From Rubinisphaera italica (GTDB lineage Bacteria; Planctomycetota; Planctomycetia; Planctomycetales; Planctomycetaceae), in the NCBI RefSeq assembly GCF_007859715.1, contig NZ_SJPG01000001.1, positions 2,010,728-2,074,727 of the forward strand: DNA of 64,000 nucleotides, read 5' to 3'. A program made the translations under genes and the position numbers. Numbering within the stretch: position 1 is the stretch's first letter; each line of letters opens with the position of its first letter. Shown one piece after another: positions 55,920 to 64,000 of the stretch. Under the pieces are notes generated by a model. The model did not search any database. It saw only the letters and a list, made by a program, of their open reading frames with translations, and had not been told where the DNA came from.

Positions 55920-58900
55920 CTACATCCCACTGCCCTGGAGTGTCCAGGCCGCCCAGAGCCTGGCTGGCGTGCGGCGTTGCAGAGTCTGTTTTGGAACATT
56001 TCCATTCAACTTTAGATCCCCACGCAACAACTTTTCTTGTGGATTGAGTTGGGTGAGTTCTTCGTCGGTTTCAGTCAAGTTCTCTTCTGTATCGAATAGC
56101 GAAGCACGTTGGCCGGTCAGCTTTTCGATCAGTTCTGGATTGCGATAGATTTCCAGTTGGGCCTGACGGATTGCTTCAACCGGAGGCAGCTTCTCGTTCC
56201 AAAGTTTGGTGTAGAATAGTTTCATAAGAGCCGCCGTGGCAGCATCATCCACCGACCATAGACTCCCCAGGACATTACGGGCTCCGGCGAGTTGGAAGGC
56301 ACGCTGCAGGCCATACACGCCTTCGCCTCCACCAACTTTACCCAGTCCTGTTTCACACGCCGATAAGACCACCAGCTCCGTGCCTCGTAAATCGAGGCTG
56401 ACAATCTCTTGAGCGGTCATGATGCCATCATTGCCGCTGGGTAAACCAAACTCGTCCGTTGCGGCAGGCCGATTGGCTCCAGCACAGACGATCCCGGTCA
56501 ACAGCAGGGGATTGCGTTCTGTTACGGTGGGGCCTCGTCGTGTCAATTCGTTGTCTTCACTGAATTGTCGGAGAGCGAAGAGTTGATCCTGTTCCTGATT
56601 GTGTCCCTGGAACGAGCGAAACTTCTCGTCGGCAAAAAAACCATGCGTCGCCAGATGAATATAGTCTTTCCCCGGCAACAACTGCTGCAGTTGGGACTCA
56701 CTAGCCTGTGCACCAATCAGGATCTGTTCCCGCTCATCTTCTGTCCACAGTTCGGTAAGTCGCTCCACTTCCTGTCCTGTACCCGGCAACTTGTTCCAGA
56801 AGAGTGTTACCCCCCGATTTACGACAGGTGCTCGTTGGGAACTTGTGCCTGCCACGAGTTCCCGAGTAGCAGACTGCGGCTTGCTATCGTAATCGACCGC
56901 TCCCATAGCCAGAAATGAAGGACTCTGCGGATTGCCAGATTCTTCAGTCAGTTGCCGGTAGAGTTCGCGGGGATGGCTCACGGTAGCCAGTTGGTAATCC
57001 TCCAGCAGGATTGTCCCCGGCTCACGACCGGGAAGAGCCGAGAATGGCAGGAAGGAGAGTTCACCATCCAGCACAAAATAAATCGTCTTCACGCCTTTCA
57101 GCTTCGCTTCAATTGGCTGCCAGAGTTGCTTACGGAGCTTGGCTCCAAGCTGATAGGCAGTGTCGGAGTTTCCATTGATCAATGCGGATCGCCATGTGGA
57201 GGCCAGTTCCAATACGGAATCCTGATGAGGAATTTGGATCCAGTCCAGTGAACCTCGACGCACGATAAACGCATCAACGAGTGGAATTGATTCTTTTGTA
57301 TCCTCGTTATAATCCCCTCCCAGAATCAGATGCACAAGGGCCTGCTGTTCGTTCAGCTCCTGTTGGAGGTTAGCTGGACCCGTTTTCTGGACTACCAGTT
57401 CTCGTCGGAATGGTTCACTCAAGCGGGCTAATTCCTGCTCCAGATCTTCCTTCTGCTGATTCAGTTGACCAAGTCGCTGCTGACGTGCCTCAATCTGCTC
57501 CGGCTGCGGAACTTCGAGAACCAGAGTCGCCAGTTCCCGCTGAAGCTGCCGGAGTTCCTGCTGCTTTTCGAGTGCGGCCGGATTGTCCAGAACGAGCTCA
57601 TGCCGGTCGATCAGCACCTGGCTGATCACACCCTGACTTTCGGTTATCGCCTCGTACAAAATCGCCGGCTCCGGGGCCTCAATATGTCGTGAGCAGGCCA
57701 GCAAGGGTTGAAAATCGTTAAGTGTATTTTGATAAGTTAGAGCACGAGCTTCTCCCTGGCTGACCGAGAGCTGTTGCAGATTTGCCGTCTGAATCTTGAG
57801 AGCCTGCCGATAGAGTGGTTCCGCCTGGTTATATTTTCTCATCGCTTCGTACAACATGGCCAGATTACACAAGGAGATCGCATAATCTGGATGCTGCTCT
57901 CCCAGAGTCGTCTTACTGATCGCCAGATCCTGCTGAAAGAGTGGTTCTGCCCGAGCATATTCCCCCATCGCTTCGTACAACAGAGCGAGATTGTTCAGAG
58001 AGGTTGCGTAATCAGGATGCAACTCCCCCAGGACAGACTTCCTGATTGCCAGGGCCTGTTGCAAAAGCGGTTCCGCTTGGGAATGATCCCCAATTGACTG
58101 GTATAACAGAGCTAAATTATTGAGAGAAGTCGCGTAATCGGGATGCTGTTCTCCAAGGAGAGCCTTGTTGATCGCGATAGCTTGCAGAAAGAGCGGTTTG
58201 GCCTTGGAATATTCCTCCATTGATTGGTACAAAAGTGCTAGATTATTCAAAGAAATAGCGTAGTTTGGATGTTGCTCTCCTAAGATAATTTTACTGATCG
58301 CCAAATCCTGTAACATAAGCGGTTCAGCCCGGGCATATTCTCCCATTGCTTCGTATAAAAGAGCCAGATTGTTTAGAGAGTTTGCATAATCCGGATGCCG
58401 CTCTCCAAGGGCCTTCTTTCTAATAGCCAGGACTTGCTTAAAGTGAGGTTCAGCTTTGGCGTATTCCCCCATCCAGTGGTAAGAAAGTGCCATATTATTT
58501 AAGGCGCTGGCGTATTGTGGATGTTCGTTGCCTACTGTTATCAAAAATAACTGAGTTGCATTTTCAAAAAACTCAACCGCTAACCCGTAATCCCCAATGG
58601 AATACGCCTGAGCCCCCATTTCCGATTGTTCTCGACCCTTGTGAAACTGTTGCACTTGTTCTGGCGTCTTCCCCCTTAAGAATGAAGTTGTGGAAAGTTC
58701 CCATTTAATATCGATCGCACGATAATCCTCTTTACCGTATTTCTGGGTAATAATATCGAGAAGTCTTTGCTGATATTGTTCTGCGCGATCCAGATCTCTG
58801 AACCTGAATGTAACGTTGGCCAGCCATTTCAGGTTCTCAATAACTTCAGGTGAAGTGATCCCATGAAGTTTTGCCTGTATGGCCAGGATACGTTCTCTGA

Positions 58901-59195
58901 TCTGCAGTGCGTTCAGGACCGATTCTCTAGTCTGGTTTGTCTGGATTTGTGTATTGAATTCGGTATTAAGCGTAGCAAGCTTTTGAAGTAGAACTTGCTT
59001 TGATGGTGATAAAGATTCATCGCTTTTTTCTGCAGTCCCTTCGGCAGAAGTCACTGCATTTCCTGTCAAGTCCTGTCTGACCTGATCAGTACCTGAAGGA
59101 ACTGGCTGAGGCGGACCCTCATTGACAACCGAAGGACTCTGGAATCCACACAGTAAAAGAACGCAAACAGAAAAGTAAAGAATCAGCCGTCTCAT
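55920..59195 (-). CDS. TPR-CHAT protein (caspase-like), 1091 aa
   Basis: ATG 59195 chosen for its signal peptide (MRRLILYFSVCVLLLCGFQS) and GGGAGG ribosome site; the frame extends 64 codons further without signal character. Residues about 200-520 hold near-identical 42-residue TPR units (LGEQHPDYATSLNNLALLYQ, then SIGDHSQAEPLLQQALAIRK). A coiled coil at about 540-640 (AALEKQQELRQLQRELATLV) leads into CHAT (about 660-1091) with His in YIHLATHGFFAD and Cys in VVLSACETGLG. The lipobox is not clear. Related to the neighbouring TPR-CHAT gene; probably a duplicated pair. Confidence 0.85.
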   Translation of the reverse strand: MRRLILYFSVCVLLLCGFQSPSVVNEGPPQPVPSGTDQVRQDLTGNAVTSAEGTAEKSDESLSPSKQVLLQKLATLNTEFNTQIQTNQTRESVLNALQIRERILAIQAKLHGITSPEVIENLKWLANVTFRFRDLDRAEQYQQRLLDIITQKYGKEDYRAIDIKWELSTTSFLRGKTPEQVQQFHKGREQSEMGAQAYSIGDYGLAVEFFENATQLFLITVGNEHPQYASALNNMALSYHWMGEYAKAEPHFKQVLAIRKKALGERHPDYANSLNNLALLYEAMGEYARAEPLMLQDLAISKIILGEQHPNYAISLNNLALLYQSMEEYSKAKPLFLQAIAINKALLGEQHPDYATSLNNLALLYQSIGDHSQAEPLLQQALAIRKSVLGELHPDYATSLNNLALLYEAMGEYARAEPLFQQDLAISKTTLGEQHPDYAISLCNLAMLYEAMRKYNQAEPLYRQALKIQTANLQQLSVSQGEARALTYQNTLNDFQPLLACSRHIEAPEPAILYEAITESQGVISQVLIDRHELVLDNPAALEKQQELRQLQRELATLVLEVPQPEQIEARQQRLGQLNQQKEDLEQELARLSEPFRRELVVQKTGPANLQQELNEQQALVHLILGGDYNEDTKESIPLVDAFIVRRGSLDWIQIPHQDSVLELASTWRSALINGNSDTAYQLGAKLRKQLWQPIEAKLKGVKTIYFVLDGELSFLPFSALPGREPGTILLEDYQLATVSHPRELYRQLTEESGNPQSPSFLAMGAVDYDSKPQSATRELVAGTSSQRAPVVNRGVTLFWNKLPGTGQEVERLTELWTEDEREQILIGAQASESQLQQLLPGKDYIHLATHGFFADEKFRSFQGHNQEQDQLFALRQFSEDNELTRRGPTVTERNPLLLTGIVCAGANRPAATDEFGLPSGNDGIMTAQEIVSLDLRGTELVVLSACETGLGKVGGGEGVYGLQRAFQLAGARNVLGSLWSVDDAATAALMKLFYTKLWNEKLPPVEAIRQAQLEIYRNPELIEKLTGQRASLFDTEENLTETDEELTQLNPQEKLLRGDLKLNGNVPKQTLQRRTPARLWAAWTLQGSGM
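57790..58510 (-). repeat. 126-bp coding repeats (TPR array)
   Basis: DNA level repeats of 126 bp encoding 42-residue TPR units, about five to six consecutive units, with blocks such as CTCTCCAAG, GTTCAGAGA and AGAGCGAGATTG recurring. High identity between units points to recent duplication or gene conversion. Confidence 0.7.
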
Positions 59196-59423
59196 CGGCG
59201 ACCCTCCCAATGAAAAGATTTCGTCATTGAATCTGACATAAGCTGACAGGTCGTTATCTCTGGAATCGGCTTTGCTAATTCTGATATTGAAAAACGATAA
59301 ATTGGACTTGTTACCTGAGTTCAAAATTGTCTGAATGCCATCTGAAATGTAAGACTCAATGATTCGTCGCAAAAGAAAGTTGCTCATTGATGTTACGTCC
59401 TGAGTACCATTAGAAATCCTCGT

Positions 59424-61379
59424 CTACTCACGTATATTTACAAAGCTGATTGCACTGATGATTTCAAAATCATCCTCGAACTTCTCCATCAGGATTTTTT
59501 GAACTTTCAGGAATGAATCCTCAAGAGTTTTTTTATTGTGAAACTGAGGAGACCGAGCAACTGACTCCAGATCTTTCTGAACTTTCACGAGTTGTTCATT
59601 CAGGAGTGGTGTTCGTACGGTTGAATTCGTGGTGAGGTTTTGTTTGTTGGATTCTATAGCTTGATCACGGTTGAACCAGACAACTGCTCGTTCGTCTTGA
59701 ACGGTTTGTGGAGGCAAAGTAGATTTCAGTGCTTGCAGTTGTTGAACAGTCTCACCAGAAACAGGATCTCGACGTGCGAGTAACACCAAAGTCTCCATAC
59801 CGGTTTCCTCATCCATTGGCCAGCCCTGATCGACTTCATCGGGCAATGAGAGTGTGCCAGTAATACTTGACTGAGTGGCAAATGAATTCCAATCCCCCGG
59901 TGTGCCGGGATAAACAGGAATGACAGACCCGTCGGGAGAAATCCAGATCAGATACAGATAACTGGGCGGATCGCTGTTTGCATAAACTCGAATCGAATCA
60001 TCAGGCTGCAAGGGCAATACGTCTGCATCAGTGAGCGAAAGATTTCTCCGTGCCGTATCGGTCGAATTCCAGAGCTTGATATCAATGTCACCAATCAATG
60101 GCTTCTGAGTGTTGTTATTGAGGGAAAGTCCAGTTTCTTGAGCAACATCTTTCTCTCGGTCTTTTGGGATCGATCCGCTCGATGGTGCCAACATGGCTTT
60201 CACAAAGAACACGAGACCAATGCATAGAACTGAGAGCCCCAGTATTGCAGGGATTAATTTTGAGTCTTGTCGAACTGTGACACGTTCAAGATCCCGCCGA
60301 ACCTCAGGCATACTGTGATAACGATCATTAGGATTGCGGGACATCATTTTCAGGCAGATCCGCGCCAACTCACGGTCACACGTCGGAATGATCTCACTGG
60401 GCGGTATTGGATCGGATTGTTTGGCCTGAAAAATGACGTAATTGGCTGATCCTGAAAACGGAGCCTGTCCTGTCAAAACGCTATAGAGTGTCGCTCCCAG
60501 TGAGTAAATATCGACTTGCGGACCTAATTCGCTGGAATGTGGGTCAAACTGTTCTGGGGACCCATATGCAGGAGTACCTACCAAGCTGACTGCTTGTCTG
60601 AAAAGTCCTTCTCGAACCAAGCCAAAGTCAGTTAGAACAGGGCGATCAGAGTCAGAGACGAGAATGTTACCTGGCTTTACGTCACGATGAATCTGATTAT
60701 TTTCGTGGACAACTTGAAGCGCATCAGTCAATTGGACAAAGATGTTGGCGATCTGCGTTGCATGCAAAGGTTGTTTGGATTTGGCCCATGCGTCCAGAGT
60801 CTTACCGTCAATATATTTCATAACGATATAGTGGAGCCCCTCGACTTCTCCCCGATCGTAAACAGTACAGATATTCGGGTGATCCAGTCCGCTAGCCGCT
60901 TTAGCTTCGCGAAAAAATCTGTCAATGATTTCATCGCCATCTGCGACATCGGGAATATGAGGAAATTTGATCGCCACATCCCGTTCAAGTCGAGTATCGT
61001 AAGCTTTATAAACTGTTCCCATACCTCCTTCGCCAAGTTTATTCGTCACTCGATAGCGAGTCAGTTTAGTGACCGCATTCTCAATTGAATTCCTGTCTGT
61101 ACTTAAAGGCATAGAAACGGTTTTTACTTGTGATAAAGTTGCATTGGAGATCGTAACTTCGTATTCGGGGAACCGCTCCAACCAATCGTCGAGGTCGATG
61201 TTTACCCCAATCCGTCGATAATAATCCAACTCAATTCCGAACAACTGAATGAATAATTGTTTTTGATACGACTCATGAATTTTAGTAATGAACTCTTCAA
61301 TTCGCGGCTGCAGATTCTCCTGAATTGCTTCTTCAAATTTCTTACATATTGCTTCAATCTTCGTACCTGCTGTATCCAT
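59424..61379 (-). CDS. Transmembrane Ser/Thr protein kinase
   Basis: 651 aa. N-terminal 100 residues are helical, as in planctomycete STKs. Kinase domain 108-370: glycine loop GEGGMG (116-121), VAIK Lys K138, HRDVKPGN (H231-D233), DFG (251-253), GTPAYGSPEQ. Membrane span about 375-397, then an outer C-terminal domain (about 430-580) of the DUF4384 type (LWNSTDTARRNLSL, DSIRVYANSDPPSYLYLIWI). All catalytic residues are intact. Senses outside the cytoplasm and phosphorylates inside. Lies 91 bp after the first CHAT gene and 228 bp before the TPR-CHAT gene, so likely part of the same pathway. Confidence 0.93.
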   Translation of the reverse strand: MDTAGTKIEAICKKFEEAIQENLQPRIEEFITKIHESYQKQLFIQLFGIELDYYRRIGVNIDLDDWLERFPEYEVTISNATLSQVKTVSMPLSTDRNSIENAVTKLTRYRVTNKLGEGGMGTVYKAYDTRLERDVAIKFPHIPDVADGDEIIDRFFREAKAASGLDHPNICTVYDRGEVEGLHYIVMKYIDGKTLDAWAKSKQPLHATQIANIFVQLTDALQVVHENNQIHRDVKPGNILVSDSDRPVLTDFGLVREGLFRQAVSLVGTPAYGSPEQFDPHSSELGPQVDIYSLGATLYSVLTGQAPFSGSANYVIFQAKQSDPIPPSEIIPTCDRELARICLKMMSRNPNDRYHSMPEVRRDLERVTVRQDSKLIPAILGLSVLCIGLVFFVKAMLAPSSGSIPKDREKDVAQETGLSLNNNTQKPLIGDIDIKLWNSTDTARRNLSLTDADVLPLQPDDSIRVYANSDPPSYLYLIWISPDGSVIPVYPGTPGDWNSFATQSSITGTLSLPDEVDQGWPMDEETGMETLVLLARRDPVSGETVQQLQALKSTLPPQTVQDERAVVWFNRDQAIESNKQNLTTNSTVRTPLLNEQLVKVQKDLESVARSPQFHNKKTLEDSFLKVQKILMEKFEDDFEIISAISFVNIRE

Positions 61380-61470
61380 GAGATTGTCGCTGACATTAAG
61401 AATTAATTTGAACAGAGGAATTGACGTTCAAAGAACGTATTCAAGTTGTAATGCGGTGTGAAGACAAATG

Positions 61471-64000
61471 TCATCGATCATTTCCGGAGACCGTGTACAT
61501 GGCCCAGAAATAAGGATGGAGATACAGTTCGATCTGATCTGATTTTCGCAAATTGTTCAGGAATTTTCGCTGAGCAAACGCAAGTGCAGTAGAAGGTTTG
61601 TGAGAGCTTGCCATTTGTTCAAAGACATCCTGCAAAATCACGGGAGCGGTACCATCGAAAACATCCCATTGTCCTGAGATCACAACCTGTCCACCATTTT
61701 GTAATAATGCTCGTTGCAAACCGAAAAGATCATCGCCCGGTAAAGGCGATCTGTCTGCCAAACCGGAATAACACGCACTCAAGATGATGATATTCGCATT
61801 CACTGACGATTCATAAATGTCTCTGGCAGTCAATTGTTCCTGATCGCGATAACAGAGTAAATGGCTGTTGAGTGGCTGGTCTGGTTCGTTCAAGCCATGT
61901 GTCGCCAGCAGCAGCAAACCAGGCCTTGCCATAAGTTGTTGCATCGTTTTCTTGTCAGCATTCTCGTCGAGGACAACCTGACGGACTCTCTCTTTAAACG
62001 CACTCTTAAGATTCGCAAGTTCCAGACTCACCCCTGGCAACGCTGGTGCATCTGCAAATTGTTGAATTCCCATTGCCCGCACGTTTTGAATTGGTGGCAG
62101 CGGGGTCTGTCCAAGAATTGCCCAGGATGTTAATGAAGGAGCATAAAGCAGGTCGAAAGGTCCATCGATAAAAAATTGTGGGCGTGGAACATTGTAAGGA
62201 CCATTTTGAGTACGATCCATTTCTTGAACAAGGGCAGCAAACGGCAGATAATGGAGAATATGATGGGGTACAATCACGACTGTTTTTGAATTCGCAAGCG
62301 CAGGTCGAACAGACTGAGGGATCAGCATTTCATAGAGGGTCGATAATTTCAGCTGCCAGGAGTGATCGAAACCATTATTCCTTTCAATCCGCAGTCGCAT
62401 CCGCTCACTTTCGCCTTCAATCGATTGAAGACAATCCTGAACAAAAAACACGAGTTGTCTTGGGGTGACTGACTGACCATTAGAATCCCGAACGACTGTT
62501 GAAGTCACCCGTCCGCTTGAATCAACCAGGAAGACATGAACGACCGAGGGGCCAATTCGATATACCAAAGCGGACTGTTCGGTAGGCCAATTCTCCAGAA
62601 TGGATTCAAAACCAATCTCCTGCTGATTCAGGCCATCAGTAGAAATTCGCGATGCCATCAGCGCCTGCCGTAATGCCCCGGCTTTGGCGGTTTCGAGATA
62701 TTCTAGAGCAGCCTTATGTTGCCCCTGATTGGCCAGCAATTCCGAAAGCTGTTGTGAAACATAGGCACGACGAGCGTGAAATCCAGCCTGTGATTGCCCC
62801 ATCTTATCATCTGGTACGCGATGTTCCAAAAACTCAGAAATGACCTGTGATACTTTCAAATGGGAAATCGCCACATCCACCTGCTCTGGATTGTGTTTCG
62901 AATCAATTGCATGCAGAGCAATTGAACTAAGCATTCGCTGGATGCTTTCCACACCCATCAAAGAACCAGCTTCCAGATAGGCCAGTTGAGATTTTTGAGC
63001 AAATTCAAGAGCCTGAGAGTTGCCATTTCTTTTAAACGATATTTCTGCTTTCAATTCATAAATCGATGCCAGCAAGACCGGTTCCAATTTCGATGAGTCC
63101 ATGATTTGATCGAGTTCGCTGAGGATCCTATCAGACTGATCATAGGCAGCAGTTTCCGCTAGCTGAAACTTTCGCTGTCCACCTTCTTCAACATCCATAG
63201 TGAAGATGATATCTGCCAGAACCAAACACAAACGAGCACGATTCAGCAAGACGGCGACTCGATCGTTTTGATCCATCTGCTGAGCTAGATGAGAGGCTTT
63301 CAGAAAATGATGTTCCGCCAGTTTCCAATGATACAATGCAGTGAAGAGAGGATTTTTCTCACCCGTAATTATTCGAAATGCATGATTGTGGACACAGTCG
63401 ATTGTGTGATTGAGCAAAAAGCCTGCGAAATTGTTATGGGCACGAAACTGGTCTGAAAAACTAGAAGAAGATGCCAGTAAGGCAATCGCCTGCTGATATA
63501 ACTTTGAAACGTCGCTTGCCTGTGAAGCAGAAAACTCCGAGAGGACGGAGGCCTGATAAAGCAAAGCCAGTCCATGACTTCGCGGCTCATTTTGTAATTC
63601 AGGATCTTTCAGTAACTCCAATGCTTCTTCCCATTCTCCAGAAAGCATTAAAGACCGAGCGGTATCAATCTTATTAATTCCAGTGACCTGAGCTTCAGCT
63701 TTCTGTTTAGTATCGACTTGCTGTAATTGATTGCAAACAGATTGTTGGACTTCCTTCAGGTGAGCGGTAAGTTCATTCTCTGGAAACTGATCCAGAAGAT
63801 CGAGGACATCGGCTGGAAAAGCAATTGGTTGTTGCTCACCAAGGTATCCAGAAATTTCCGGCTGGTGCAGTAACGTCTGAGTTGCAAGTTCCAGATACAG
63901 ACTTTTAGGAGCAGATTTCAGTTGCTCTTCGAGTCGATGAAGTTGAGCGTCGATATAACTGCGAACAGTTTCATCGACAATCGTGAAGTGGACTCTTTGA
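61471..64000 (-). CDS. CHAT-domain protein, 5' end cut off by the window
   Basis: The frame stays open to the right edge (843 codons visible); the ATG at 63648 is internal. The visible N-terminus is helical and continues into TPR-like pairs (about residues 100-400, for example NARLCLVLADIIFTM). The CHAT domain fills the C-terminal 350 residues: LPFAALVQEM, RPGLLLLATHGLNEPD (His), IIILSACYSGLADRSPLPGDDLFGLQRALLQNGGQVVISGQWDV (Cys). No signal peptide can be judged. Upstream gene of the kinase; planctomycete CHAT/STK runs often start with an ECF sigma factor, which could lie just outside. Confidence 0.85.
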   Translation of the reverse strand, partial: QRVHFTIVDETVRSYIDAQLHRLEEQLKSAPKSLYLELATQTLLHQPEISGYLGEQQPIAFPADVLDLLDQFPENELTAHLKEVQQSVCNQLQQVDTKQKAEAQVTGINKIDTARSLMLSGEWEEALELLKDPELQNEPRSHGLALLYQASVLSEFSASQASDVSKLYQQAIALLASSSSFSDQFRAHNNFAGFLLNHTIDCVHNHAFRIITGEKNPLFTALYHWKLAEHHFLKASHLAQQMDQNDRVAVLLNRARLCLVLADIIFTMDVEEGGQRKFQLAETAAYDQSDRILSELDQIMDSSKLEPVLLASIYELKAEISFKRNGNSQALEFAQKSQLAYLEAGSLMGVESIQRMLSSIALHAIDSKHNPEQVDVAISHLKVSQVISEFLEHRVPDDKMGQSQAGFHARRAYVSQQLSELLANQGQHKAALEYLETAKAGALRQALMASRISTDGLNQQEIGFESILENWPTEQSALVYRIGPSVVHVFLVDSSGRVTSTVVRDSNGQSVTPRQLVFFVQDCLQSIEGESERMRLRIERNNGFDHSWQLKLSTLYEMLIPQSVRPALANSKTVVIVPHHILHYLPFAALVQEMDRTQNGPYNVPRPQFFIDGPFDLLYAPSLTSWAILGQTPLPPIQNVRAMGIQQFADAPALPGVSLELANLKSAFKERVRQVVLDENADKKTMQQLMARPGLLLLATHGLNEPDQPLNSHLLCYRDQEQLTARDIYESSVNANIIILSACYSGLADRSPLPGDDLFGLQRALLQNGGQVVISGQWDVFDGTAPVILQDVFEQMASSHKPSTALAFAQRKFLNNLRKSDQIELYLHPYFWAMYTVSGNDR

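Noticed and set aside
57790..58510. Regular repeats considered as a CRISPR array
   Set aside because: The 126-bp units are coding TPR repeats with no spacer structure; no CRISPR array was seen in the window.

Overview
The window looks like chromosomal DNA of a planctomycete (phylum Planctomycetota, probably family Planctomycetaceae), of moderate GC content. The evidence is the gene set: a DUF1559 prepilin-like protein, sulfatases with Cys-type active sites, a ThuA/PVC-type dehydrogenase with HEAT repeats and a CxxCH haem site, Tat-exported Gfo/Idh/MocA oxidoreductases, ASPIC/UnbV proteins, TPR-CHAT proteins and an MotA/ExbB complex with unusual partners. No species is claimed.

Layout. 1-5.7 kb is accessory: a cut-off HTH protein, an unknown 404-aa protein, an excisionase-like HTH protein, a tyrosine recombinase and four genes of no recognised family, ending at a tRNA-Arg(ACG) that could be the integration target. 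5.7-6.4 kb holds a decayed alpha/beta hydrolase. 6.4-13.0 kb is a leftward catabolic cluster (enolase-superfamily enzyme, NadR, PnuC, serine hydrolase, two Gfo/Idh/MocA oxidoreductases), with a divergent ROK repressor and two palindromic operator candidates between them. 14.5-17.1 kb carries a TauD-type dioxygenase and an MFS transporter, the latter bracketed by an inverted pair of hairpin repeats. 17.3-32.6 kb is exported degradative and envelope proteins: LRR protein, a frameshifted sulfatase, an alpha/beta hydrolase-like protein, an EEP nuclease/phosphatase-fold protein, a tiny His-rich peptide, an EF-hand protein, a second sulfatase with a HAD hydrolase, another serine hydrolase and the 1466-aa ThuA/PVC/HEAT/cytochrome protein. 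32.6-37.2 kb is a three-gene MotA/ExbB-type membrane complex, followed by cardiolipin synthase. 39.1-44.5 kb is a typical planctomycete set: DUF1559, small lipoprotein, ASPIC/UnbV protein, TPR protein.

44.5-49.6 kb is the most unusual region. Between a decayed integrase-type transposase and a complete IS1380-family element lies a co-oriented series: tRNA-Ser(CGA)-like, ATP-grasp enzyme (split by a 22-bp tandem duplication), tRNA-Arg(UCG)-like, tRNA-Arg(GCG)-like, a small unknown protein, a 54-aa ORF, and a tRNA-Ile(AAU)-like gene whose anticodon loop differs from that of initiator tRNA at one base. 49.7-51.4 kb is a third sulfatase, followed by an IS110 remnant.

52-64 kb is a leftward cluster of three CHAT (caspase-like) proteins, two with long TPR arrays, and a transmembrane Ser/Thr kinase. 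It may be a signalling or stress-response module; the first CHAT gene runs off the right edge.

Three tandem duplications of 13, 21 and 22 bp lie inside coding sequences. Two of them shift the reading frame, and a single extra G breaks a sulfatase. These are either real slippage mutations or assembly errors. All functions are read from sequence only; no database search was possible.
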